NCBI GenBank assembly: GCA_045598285.1
Contig: JAZLLU010000018.1
Span: 1 to 64,000 of the forward strand
Reading direction: 5' to 3'
DNA length: 64,000 nt
Source: RGIG5612 sp045598285
GTDB taxonomy: Bacteria; Bacillota; Clostridia; Lachnospirales; Lachnospiraceae
Shown here piece by piece: positions 43,158 through 51,427 of this stretch (its first letter is position 1; each line of letters begins with the position of its first letter). Below the pieces are notes generated by a model that did no database searches, had not been told where the DNA came from, and saw only the letters and a list, made by a program, of their open reading frames with translations. The position numbers and the translations under genes were made by a program.

Positions 43158-44336
43158 ATGACAAAAGAAAGACGTCTTTACACATCAGAATCTGTTACAG
43201 AAGGACATCCAGATAAAATTTGTGATCAAATTTCGGATGCGATTTTAGATGCAATTCTTTCTGAAGATTCAGAAGCTAGAGTTGCATGTGAAACGGCTAC
43301 GACCACAGATTTTGTTGTTATTATGGGCGAGATTACTACAACAGCTCAAGTAGACTATGAAAAAATAGCTAGAGATACAATCAGAAAGATTGGTTACACA
43401 GATAAAGAAATCGGATTTGATGCTGACACAGCCCAAGTCCTTGTTAAGATACATAAGCAATCTCCAGATATTGCAATGGGTGTTGATAAAGCACTTGAAA
43501 CTAGAGAAGGAAGCGAAGAAGAAAATGGTGCTGGTGACCAAGGGATGATGTTTGGTTATGCTACAAATGAAACAAAAGAATTGATGCCGGCTCCGATTTG
43601 CTATGCACATAAACTTACAAAAGCTCTTTCACAGCTTAGAAAAGATGGAACATTGCCTTATCTTAGACCAGATGGAAAAGCTCAGGTTACTGTTGAATAC
43701 AACGAGGAAGGTGAAGTTGAAAGAATAGAAGCAGTTGTTTGTTCAACTCAACACACAGCAGAAGTAGATATTGAGCAAGTTAGAAAAGATATTAAGGAAA
43801 AACTTTTTGATAAAGTTCTTCCACAAAACCTAATAGATGAAAATACAAAATTCTTTATAAATCCAACAGGTCAGTTTATTATTGGTGGACCTAATGGAGA
43901 TACAGGACTTACTGGAAGAAAAATTATTGTTGATACTTATGGTGGAATGGGACGTCACGGTGGCGGAGCATTTTCAGGGAAAGATCCTAGCAAGGTTGAT
44001 AGAAGTGGTGCTTATGCAGCTAGATATGTTGCAAAAAATATTGTGGCAGCAGGCTTAGCAGATCAATGCGAAGTTCAAATCTCTTACGCAATAGGTGTTG
44101 CAAACCCAACTTCTATTTCGGTTGATACTTACGGAACAGGAAAGTTAAGTTCGGCGAAATTAGTTGAAATCATTAGAGAAAACTTTGACCTTAGACCTAC
44201 AGGAATAATTAAGATGTTAGACCTTAAGCGTCCGATTTATTCTCAAACGGCTTCTTATGGCCATTTTGGGAGAGACGACTTAAATCTTCCTTGGGAAAAA
44301 ACAGATAAAGTAGAAACATTAAAGAAATATTTATAA
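43158..44336 (+). CDS. metK: S-adenosylmethionine synthetase
   Basis: Makes S-adenosylmethionine from methionine and ATP. Family motifs GHPDKICDQISDAILD, GAGDQGMMFGYA and GGGAFSGKDPSKVDRSGAY are all seen, and the 392-residue length is normal. GGAGGAGC precedes the ATG 17 bp after murA. No S-box (SAM) riboswitch is visible, as the gene is internal to the operon. Confidence 0.98.
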   Translation: MTKERRLYTSESVTEGHPDKICDQISDAILDAILSEDSEARVACETATTTDFVVIMGEITTTAQVDYEKIARDTIRKIGYTDKEIGFDADTAQVLVKIHKQSPDIAMGVDKALETREGSEEENGAGDQGMMFGYATNETKELMPAPICYAHKLTKALSQLRKDGTLPYLRPDGKAQVTVEYNEEGEVERIEAVVCSTQHTAEVDIEQVRKDIKEKLFDKVLPQNLIDENTKFFINPTGQFIIGGPNGDTGLTGRKIIVDTYGGMGRHGGGAFSGKDPSKVDRSGAYAARYVAKNIVAAGLADQCEVQISYAIGVANPTSISVDTYGTGKLSSAKLVEIIRENFDLRPTGIIKMLDLKRPIYSQTASYGHFGRDDLNLPWEKTDKVETLKKYL

Positions 44337-44347
44337 AGAGGCAAAAA

Positions 44348-45787
44348 ATGGGAAAAGATAAAAAGTTAGTTGAAGATATTACTCCTATGAGCGAAGACTT
44401 TGCGCAGTGGTACACTGACGTAGTAAAAAAAGCTGAGCTTATGAGATATTCAACAGTAAAGGGATGCATGATGATTCTTCCTAATGGTTATGCTATTTGG
44501 GAAAATATTCAAAAGAACTTAGACGCTATGTTTAAGGAAACTGGCGTTGAAAATGTTTATATGCCTTTATTTATCCCTGAGAGCCTTTTGAACAAAGAAA
44601 AAGATCATGTAGAAGGTTTCGCGCCTGAGTGCGCATGGGTAACAATCGGAGGACAAGAGCAGCTTGAAGAAAAATTAGTAGTTCGTCCTACTTCCGAGAC
44701 TCTTTTTTGCGACCTTTATTCTAATACAGTTCAATCTTATAGAGATCTTCCAAAACTCTATAACCAATGGTGCAGTGTAGTTCGTTGGGAAAAGACAACA
44801 AGACCTTTTCTTCGTTCATCAGAATTTTTATGGCAAGAAGGTCATACTATTCATGCAACGGCTAAGGAGGCCGAGGAACGCACCAAGTTAATGCTTAACG
44901 TTTATGCAGATTTTTGCGAAAAATATTTAGCAATACCAATGATTAAAGGTCAAAAGACGGACAAAGAAAAATTTGCTGGCGCAGAAGCCACTTATACAAT
45001 TGAAGCTTTGATGCATGATGGGAAAGCACTTCAAAGCGGAACAAGCCATAACTTTGGTGATGGTTTTGCAAAAGCTTTTGATATGACTTTTACAGATAAA
45101 GATAATACATTAAAGTACGTTCACCAAACTAGTTGGGGACTTTCTACCAGAGTAATTGGTGCCTTGATTATGGTTCATGGAGATGATTCAGGTCTTGTAC
45201 TTCCGCCTATGATTGCACCAACACAGGTAATGGTAGTTCCGATTGCACAACATAAAGAAGGCGTATTAGAAAAAGCTAATGAAATTTATGAAGCTCTTAA
45301 AACTGCAGGAATTAGAGCAAAGATCGATGATTCTGATAAGAGTCCAGGATGGAAATTTTCTGAACAAGAAATTAAAGGAATTCCAACACGTATTGAGATT
45401 GGACCTAAAGATATTGAAGCGGGACATGTAATTGTTTGCAGACGTGATACAAGAGAAAAGATTGAAATTAATATTGATGAGATAGTTACAAAACTTCCTG
45501 AAATCTTAGTTCAAATGCAAGCAGATATGTTAGAAAGAGCACGGATTCACAGAGACGAGCACACTTATGAAGCTAAAAATTATGAGGAATTCAAAGACAT
45601 AATTGAAAACAAACCTGGCTTTGTAAAAGCGATGTGGTGTGGTTCATTAGAGTGTGAGATGAAGATAAAAGATGACACTACTGCAACGAGCAGATGCATG
45701 CCTTTTAATCAAGAAAAGATTTCTGATACATGTGTTTGCTGTGGCAAGAGTGCGGATAAACTTGTTTATTGGGGCAAGGCGTATTAA
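44348..45787 (+). CDS. proS: Prolyl-tRNA synthetase, archaeal/eukaryal-like short type
   Basis: Charges tRNA-Pro. The class II motifs are visible: motif 1 around MMILPNGYAIWENIQ, motif 2 RWEKTTRPFLRSSEFLWQEGHT (ends quoted: RWEKTTRPF, WQEGHT) and motif 3 GLSTRVIGALIMVHGDD. The editing insertion of bacterial ProS (about 180 residues) is absent. The C-terminal zinc-domain segment ending in KAY marks the archaeal/eukaryal-like branch (479 residues), which is common in Clostridia. Confidence 0.96.
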   Translation: MGKDKKLVEDITPMSEDFAQWYTDVVKKAELMRYSTVKGCMMILPNGYAIWENIQKNLDAMFKETGVENVYMPLFIPESLLNKEKDHVEGFAPECAWVTIGGQEQLEEKLVVRPTSETLFCDLYSNTVQSYRDLPKLYNQWCSVVRWEKTTRPFLRSSEFLWQEGHTIHATAKEAEERTKLMLNVYADFCEKYLAIPMIKGQKTDKEKFAGAEATYTIEALMHDGKALQSGTSHNFGDGFAKAFDMTFTDKDNTLKYVHQTSWGLSTRVIGALIMVHGDDSGLVLPPMIAPTQVMVVPIAQHKEGVLEKANEIYEALKTAGIRAKIDDSDKSPGWKFSEQEIKGIPTRIEIGPKDIEAGHVIVCRRDTREKIEINIDEIVTKLPEILVQMQADMLERARIHRDEHTYEAKNYEEFKDIIENKPGFVKAMWCGSLECEMKIKDDTTATSRCMPFNQEKISDTCVCCGKSADKLVYWGKAY

Positions 45788-45795
45788 AAAATACA

Positions 45796-47031
45796 ATGTA
45801 TAAACTTAATGGCTTAAAAATCAAGGTTGCTAAACCTGTACTTGAAATCATAAAGACTCTTAATGATAACGGCTATGAGGCTTATGTTGTTGGAGGATGT
45901 GTAAGAGATTCAGTGCTGGGAAGAAAACCGGAAGATTGGGACATAACGACATCGGCTCTTCCTTTACAAGTGAAGAGCTTGTTTTCTAGTTGCGTAGATA
46001 CAGGAATCGAGCACGGAACGGTTATGGTTATAAAAAAGGGTGTTGGATATGAAGTAACTACGTATAGAGTTGATGGCGAATATAAAGATGGACGTCATCC
46101 GGAGAATGTAAGTTTTACAAGAAATTTAAAAGAAGATTTAAAACGTAGAGATTTCACAATAAATGCTTTTGCTTACAATAAAAAAGATGGCGTTATTGAT
46201 TTGTTTGATGGCATCACAGACTTGAATAATAAAATAATAAGAGCAGTTGGAAATCCTGATGAACGTTTCAAAGAAGATGCACTTAGAATAATGAGGGCAG
46301 TAAGGTTTGCTGCACAGTTAGGATTTTCTATAGAAGAAAATACTTATAATGCAATAAAAAGACATGCAAAAAATCTTGCGAATATCAGTGCTGAGCGAAT
46401 TAGAGTTGAATTTGAAAAAACTTTAATGAGTAAAAATCCCAAGATGATTAATCTTTATAAAGAATTAAAAATGGAAAGTTTTGTTGTGCCAGAAGTTTTT
46501 GATGCATGTTTTGATGAAAGTAAAGATAACCTTTATAAAAAGTTTGATGAAAAAAATCAAGATTCAAAATATTTAAGATTAGCAACTTTCTTTGAAAATG
46601 TTGACAGTGAAAAGCTTGGCGATGTTTTAAGGAAAATGACATATGATAATAAAACCAAAGCATTAGTTTGCGGGTTGGTAAAGAATAAAGATTTCAATCT
46701 TGAAACTGATAGAGTAAAGATAAAATGGGCGATGCATGATATGGGAAAGGAACTTTTTAAGCTTTTCGTGCAATATCAAAAGGCAAAAGGTAAGACAGAG
46801 TTTAAACAAATTGAAGCGATAGCCTGCGAAATAGAAAAGAAGAATGAGCCTTACGAAATAGCACATCTTGAAATCACAGGAAGGGATGTAATAGCAGCAG
46901 GAATAGAGGCAGGAGAAGAAGTTGGAAAAACTTTAGAAAAACTTTTGGCACATGTAATAGAAAATCCAAAAGACAATAAAAAAGAAAAACTATTAGCACA
47001 AATATATAATAAAAGTTCCGAGCGCGAGTAG
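45796..47031 (+). CDS. cca: CCA tRNA nucleotidyltransferase (or poly(A) polymerase-like)
   Basis: Adds or repairs the 3'-CCA end of tRNA. The nucleotidyltransferase core shows VGGCVRDSVLGRKPEDWDITT (GG, RD and DxD parts) at about residues 35-55, then RRDFTINAFAY, and the neck/body segment RIMRAVRFAAQLGFSI. The start at ATG 45796 avoids a long overlap with proS; a TTG at 45769 is the alternative and neither has a clear binding site. The last five codons and the stop lie inside a dispersed GC-rich repeat (47015-47113), so the native C-terminus has probably been replaced. Confidence 0.88.
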   Translation: MYKLNGLKIKVAKPVLEIIKTLNDNGYEAYVVGGCVRDSVLGRKPEDWDITTSALPLQVKSLFSSCVDTGIEHGTVMVIKKGVGYEVTTYRVDGEYKDGRHPENVSFTRNLKEDLKRRDFTINAFAYNKKDGVIDLFDGITDLNNKIIRAVGNPDERFKEDALRIMRAVRFAAQLGFSIEENTYNAIKRHAKNLANISAERIRVEFEKTLMSKNPKMINLYKELKMESFVVPEVFDACFDESKDNLYKKFDEKNQDSKYLRLATFFENVDSEKLGDVLRKMTYDNKTKALVCGLVKNKDFNLETDRVKIKWAMHDMGKELFKLFVQYQKAKGKTEFKQIEAIACEIEKKNEPYEIAHLEITGRDVIAAGIEAGEEVGKTLEKLLAHVIENPKDNKKEKLLAQIYNKSSERE

Positions 47032-47113
47032 GAAGGCACCATACGAGCAGGAGGGACTCTTTTAGGGGAGATACCTGCGAAGTATGGGAGATGTCCTACG
47101 AAAGCGAGGTGCG
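47015..47113 (-). repeat. GC-rich dispersed repeat, copy C (inverted), across a gene junction
   Basis: The reverse complement of this block matches copies at 19391-19509 and 48815-48913 (shared CTCCCATACTTCGCAGGT, CCTCCTGCTCG and GGTGCC.TCCT), though it has lost part of the C-run. It begins in the last codons of cca, supplies that gene's TAG stop and ends directly before the AGGAG used by the phosphoglucomutase gene. Confidence 0.88.
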
Positions 47114-47126
47114 TAGGAGAAAAAGT

Positions 47127-48809
47127 ATGGATTACAAAGAAACTTATAATCAATGGCTTAGCGATCCGAATATCGACGAAAAAACAAAAAAAGAATTAAG
47201 AAGCATCGAAGGAAACGAGGCTGAAATTGAAGATCGTTTTTATAAGGAACTTGAGTTTGGCACTGGTGGTTTAAGGGGCATTATTGGTGCAGGAACAAAC
47301 CGAATGAATATTTATACCGTTGCAAAAGCAACTCAAGGACTTGCTGATTACATTAACAAGGTAAAAACGGAAGAGACTCCTAGCGTGGTTATAGCTTGCG
47401 ACAGCCGAAATATGTCGGATAAGTTTTCAAAAATTACAGCTTCTGTTTTGAATGCTAATAGAATAAAAACTTTTGTTTATGAAAGCTTAAGACCAACACC
47501 TCAGCTTAGTTTTAGCGTTAGACATCTAGGTTGCATTGCTGGCGTAAATGTAACTGCAAGCCATAACGCAGCGGAGTACAACGGATACAAAGTTTTTTGG
47601 GAAGATGGAGCGCAAGTTACGCCGCCACATGATGAGGAGATATTAAAGTGCGTTAGCGCGGTGACTAATCTTTCGAATCCTAAACTTATGTCTAAAGATG
47701 AAGCGATAGAAAAAGGACTTTATGTTGAGATTGGAAAAGAAGTCGATGAAGTTTATTTAGATACAATTTCAAAAGTTGTAAAAGAGCCTGAACTTGTACG
47801 TAAGATGGCAAAAGATATTGTTATTGCTTATACGCCGCTTCACGGAGCAGGAATAAAAATTGTTCCTGAAATTCTAGGGCGTTTTGGGTTTGCAAATTTG
47901 CATATTGTAAAAGAACAGGCCGAGCCTGACGGTAATTTCCCAACAGTTGATTTCCCAAACCCTGAGATGCCATCAGCATTTAAGTTGGCAGATGAATTGG
48001 GCCAAAAAATTAAAGCAGATTTAATTATAGCAACTGACCCGGATTCAGATAGAATTGGAGCACATGTTGTGGATGGCGAAGGAAATTATCACGCACTTAG
48101 TGGAAATCTTTTTGGATGCTTTATGTGCGAATATATTCTTTTAAGACTTAAAGAACAAGATAAACTTCCTATAAATGGATACGTAATAAAATCAATAGTT
48201 TCAAGCAAATTGTATGATAGAATTGCAGAAGCGTACGATGTAGAAGTTCGCAACGTTCTTACGGGATTTAAGCATATTGGAGCTGAAATATTAAGGTCCG
48301 AAATAAATCATGATGGAACATATCTTTTTGGTTTTGAGGAAAGTTATGGATTCTTGCCGGGAACATACGCTAGAGATAAAGATGCATGTGCCACAGCGCT
48401 TCTACTTTGCGAGATGGCTACATTTTATAAATCAAAAGGTCAAACTTTGTGGGATGGCATTTTAGCGATGTATGAAAAGTATGGCTATGAAGAAGAAAAA
48501 ACTGTATCTATTACAAAAAAAGGTATAGATGGCATGAATGAAATAAAACAGGATATGGAAAACTTAAGAAAAAATCCGCCAAAGAACTTTGGTCATTTTG
48601 AAGTCAGAGAAATTATAGATTATAATGAATTTGAAAAAACAAACATGCCAAAATCAAATGTACTATATTACAAGCTTGATGATGCATGGGTTTGCGTTAG
48701 ACCTTCAGGCACTGAGCCAAAGATTAAATATTATATTGGCGTAAGCGCCAAAACCCCTGAAGAAGCAAAAAATAAGATTAATGAATTAGAGAAAAATTTT
48801 GTAGGTTAA
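47127..48809 (+). CDS. Phosphoglucomutase/phosphomannomutase
   Basis: A 560-residue alpha-D-phosphohexomutase, most likely interconverting glucose-1-phosphate and glucose-6-phosphate. The phosphoserine loop is TASHNAAEYNG with S145. The metal loop DPDSDRIG, the sugar loop GFEESYG and the phosphate-binding RPSGTEPKIKYY follow in the expected order. I set the start at ATG 47127, preceded by TAGGAGAAAAAG; an in-frame ATG at 47091 lies inside the repeat and lacks a site. Supplies hexose-1-phosphates for the galactose and nucleotide-sugar steps encoded nearby. Confidence 0.93.
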   Translation: MDYKETYNQWLSDPNIDEKTKKELRSIEGNEAEIEDRFYKELEFGTGGLRGIIGAGTNRMNIYTVAKATQGLADYINKVKTEETPSVVIACDSRNMSDKFSKITASVLNANRIKTFVYESLRPTPQLSFSVRHLGCIAGVNVTASHNAAEYNGYKVFWEDGAQVTPPHDEEILKCVSAVTNLSNPKLMSKDEAIEKGLYVEIGKEVDEVYLDTISKVVKEPELVRKMAKDIVIAYTPLHGAGIKIVPEILGRFGFANLHIVKEQAEPDGNFPTVDFPNPEMPSAFKLADELGQKIKADLIIATDPDSDRIGAHVVDGEGNYHALSGNLFGCFMCEYILLRLKEQDKLPINGYVIKSIVSSKLYDRIAEAYDVEVRNVLTGFKHIGAEILRSEINHDGTYLFGFEESYGFLPGTYARDKDACATALLLCEMATFYKSKGQTLWDGILAMYEKYGYEEEKTVSITKKGIDGMNEIKQDMENLRKNPPKNFGHFEVREIIDYNEFEKTNMPKSNVLYYKLDDAWVCVRPSGTEPKIKYYIGVSAKTPEEAKNKINELEKNFVG

Positions 48810-48814
48810 TTAAC

Positions 48815-48913
48815 TGTTCCGTGCTCCCGTAGGACACCTCCCATACTTCGCAGGTGCCCCCCCAAAAAGGGTCCCCCCTGCTCGCAGGGTGCCCTCCTAC
48901 TCGCGCACGGCTC
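48815..48913 (+). repeat. GC-rich dispersed repeat, copy A
   Basis: Same family as 19391-19509. Terminal inverted hexamers CCGTGC (48819-48824) and GCACGG (48905-48910) flank it. Inside are CTCCCATACTTCGCAGGTG, a seven-C run and GGGTGCCCTCCT. It fills nearly all of the gap between the phosphoglucomutase stop and the AGGAGG of the next gene. Confidence 0.9.
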
Positions 48914-48932
48914 TAGCAAATAGGAGGTTACA

Positions 48933-49967
48933 ATGTCACTTTTTAGTAATAAAACATTATTAATAACTGGTGGAACAGGAAGTTTTGGAAACGCAGTACT
49001 TAATCGTTTTCTTGATACGGATATTGCAGAAATCAGGATTTTTTCACGTGATGAGAAAAAACAAGACGACATGCGCCATGAGTTTCAAGTAAAGATGCCA
49101 GAGGTTGCCAATAAAATTAAATTTTACATTGGCGATGTAAGAGATATAGATTCAGTGCGTAACGCAATGCACGGAGTAAATTATATTTTCCATGCTGCAG
49201 CGCTTAAACAAGTTCCTTCATGCGAATTTTTTCCAGTGGAAGCAGTTAAAACGAATGTTCTTGGAACAGAAAATGTTTTAAATGCAGCAATAGAAGAAGG
49301 CGTTGAAAGCATTATTTGTCTTTCAACGGATAAGGCAGCTTATCCTGTTAATGCTATGGGAACAAGCAAAGCAATGATGGAAAAAGTAATCGTTGCTAAA
49401 TCTAGAAATGTTGACCCAAAGAAGACAAAAATTTGTTGTACACGTTACGGAAATGTTATGTGTTCAAGAGGTTCAGTTATTCCGCTTTGGATAGATCAAT
49501 TAAAATCCGGACAACCTCTTACTATTACAAATCCAGACATGACTAGATTTATTATGTCTTTAGATGAAGCCGTTGATTTGGTATTGTTTGCATTCGAAAA
49601 AGGAACTAATGGAGATATCTTAGTTCAAAAAGCTCCAGCAGCATCTATTAGAACGATGGCTGAGGCGGTTTGCGAAATTTTTGATTATGATAAAAGTAAT
49701 ATTAAAACAATTGGAATTAGACATGGTGAAAAAATGTACGAAACACTTCTTACAAACGAAGAATGTGCTAATGCAATTGATATGGGTAACTTCTATCGCG
49801 TGCCATGCGACAAGAGAGATTTAAATTATGATAAATATTATAACGAAGGCGATACATCTAGAAATACACTTCATGAATTTAATTCAAATAATACTGAACT
49901 TTTAGATATAGCAAAAACAAAAGAAAAAATATCATCACTAGAATATATAAAAGAAAGACTCAAATAA
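48933..49967 (+). CDS. UDP-N-acetylglucosamine 4,6-dehydratase (CapE/WbjB type)
   Basis: A 344-residue extended short-chain dehydrogenase, likely a UDP-GlcNAc 4,6-dehydratase/5-epimerase that opens the path to N-acetyl-L-fucosamine-type sugars for surface glycans. The Rossmann motif is TGGTGSFGNAVLNRF. HAAALKQVPSCEF and the catalytic region STDKAAYPVNAMGTSK are close to CapE/WbjB. The following enzymes (CapF/CapG-like) are not next to it; instead an ATPase-GNAT fusion follows after 13 bp. AGGAGGTTACA precedes the ATG. Confidence 0.86.
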   Translation: MSLFSNKTLLITGGTGSFGNAVLNRFLDTDIAEIRIFSRDEKKQDDMRHEFQVKMPEVANKIKFYIGDVRDIDSVRNAMHGVNYIFHAAALKQVPSCEFFPVEAVKTNVLGTENVLNAAIEEGVESIICLSTDKAAYPVNAMGTSKAMMEKVIVAKSRNVDPKKTKICCTRYGNVMCSRGSVIPLWIDQLKSGQPLTITNPDMTRFIMSLDEAVDLVLFAFEKGTNGDILVQKAPAASIRTMAEAVCEIFDYDKSNIKTIGIRHGEKMYETLLTNEECANAIDMGNFYRVPCDKRDLNYDKYYNEGDTSRNTLHEFNSNNTELLDIAKTKEKISSLEYIKERLK

Positions 49968-49980
49968 AATAGGAGAAGAT

Positions 49981-51408
49981 ATGAGCGATTTCGAGATAAA
50001 AATAAGTCCAGAAAAGAGTTTGCTTCCAGTTGTATTATCGTCAATCGGAGAATATGCTAAAAACTTTTTTAACGCAAAAAAAGATATTAATAAAATAATT
50101 CTTGCTACCGAAGAAGCTGTCAACAATGTTCTTGAATATAGTGTTACAGATCGTATGAAAGAAATAAAAATCACTGTTGATAGTAACGACGGAGAGTTTA
50201 CTGTTTGCGTTTATGATGGTGGAATGCCAGGTGATTATGAACAGACACTTAAAGGCGAGGACAAGTTAGGACTTACTTTAATGCATGGCTTAACAGACCA
50301 GGCTTTAGTTGAAAATCTCGGAATGGATGGTAGATGTCAAAAACTTATTAAATATTATTGCCATATGCCTGACTTCAAAAAAGAAGTTAAAACTCATAAA
50401 GAGACAAAGATTATTGAAGGAGCTGAAATTACAGTTAAGACTCCTAACAAAAATGAAATGCTTGATGTCTGCCGTGCTTTTTATAAGGAGTATGGACTTA
50501 CTTATGTTAATGACATTGTTTATTACCCGGAAAGATTTTATGCTGCAGTTGCTAAAGACCAAATGCACTCAACTGTAGCTGTTGATCAAGACGGAAACTT
50601 TGCAGGACATCATTGTGCTTTTGAGTGGGATAAGGTTCCAGGCATTTGGGAGTCGGGAATGGCTATTGTTAATAGTAACTATAGAAATGCTGGCGTATTT
50701 AAGAAGATGATGGCTCGTTCTTATAATTATGTTCATGACGAGGCTAAGGGAAAAATCTTTTTAGGCGAATGCGTTATGACTCATCCATACTCACAAAAGT
50801 TAAGACTTAGATATGATTCATTTCCTATTAGCCTTGTATTTAACGGATGCCCTCCAAATTTAGGAGAGAGCACGTTTAAGAAGGCAACAGACTATACAAG
50901 CTTTGCTTTAGCAGGATCAGCTTTCGATTTTACGCCTAAAACAGTTTATCTTTCGGAAGAACTTCATGAGGCAGCTAATTATATTTATAATGGCTTGGGC
51001 CTTGAAAGAACAATTCTTACAGATGTTAAGGAACCTGAATTAGAGAATTCTAAAAGTGCTTATTACTTTAACAATTACACTAGAAGTGGTTCTATTAATA
51101 TTACTAAAATTGGAAAAGATTATAAACAACATATAGTTAGTAACTTACGTGAATTAAAAAGTAAGGGAACAGATTGCGTAATGCTTTACTTTTCAATAGA
51201 TGAACCTTACTTTGAACATGTGTATAATGCAGCTAAAGACCTTGGATTCTTCTTTACAGGTATTATTCCAAATGCTGACCAGGGTGATGTTGTCACAATG
51301 GAAAAATTACTTCAAAGCGTTGTAAACTACGAAAGTAACGTAACAATTTCACCGTTTACAGAACTTTACGAGATGGTTCGCAAGTTAGACCCAGAACAAA
51401 ATAATTAA
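49981..51408 (+). CDS. RsbW-like ATPase domain fused to GNAT acetyltransferase domain
   Basis: A 475-residue two-part protein. Residues about 1-135 are a GHKL/HATPase of the anti-sigma RsbW/SpoIIAB kind, with N-box ATEEAVNNVLEY, YDGGMPGDY and GLTLMHGL. Residues about 150-330 look like a GNAT fold (CRAFYKEYGL, then AIVNSNYRNAGVFKKMMARS as the CoA-binding loop). The last 140 residues are unassigned. It follows the CapE-type gene with AGGAG and 13 bp, so they form an operon. It may be a regulator or an acyltransferase for an amino-sugar; neither is proven. No anti-anti-sigma or sigma gene is adjacent. Confidence 0.8.
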   Translation: MSDFEIKISPEKSLLPVVLSSIGEYAKNFFNAKKDINKIILATEEAVNNVLEYSVTDRMKEIKITVDSNDGEFTVCVYDGGMPGDYEQTLKGEDKLGLTLMHGLTDQALVENLGMDGRCQKLIKYYCHMPDFKKEVKTHKETKIIEGAEITVKTPNKNEMLDVCRAFYKEYGLTYVNDIVYYPERFYAAVAKDQMHSTVAVDQDGNFAGHHCAFEWDKVPGIWESGMAIVNSNYRNAGVFKKMMARSYNYVHDEAKGKIFLGECVMTHPYSQKLRLRYDSFPISLVFNGCPPNLGESTFKKATDYTSFALAGSAFDFTPKTVYLSEELHEAANYIYNGLGLERTILTDVKEPELENSKSAYYFNNYTRSGSINITKIGKDYKQHIVSNLRELKSKGTDCVMLYFSIDEPYFEHVYNAAKDLGFFFTGIIPNADQGDVVTMEKLLQSVVNYESNVTISPFTELYEMVRKLDPEQNN

Positions 51409-51427
51409 GATGGGCTTTTTTTATAAA

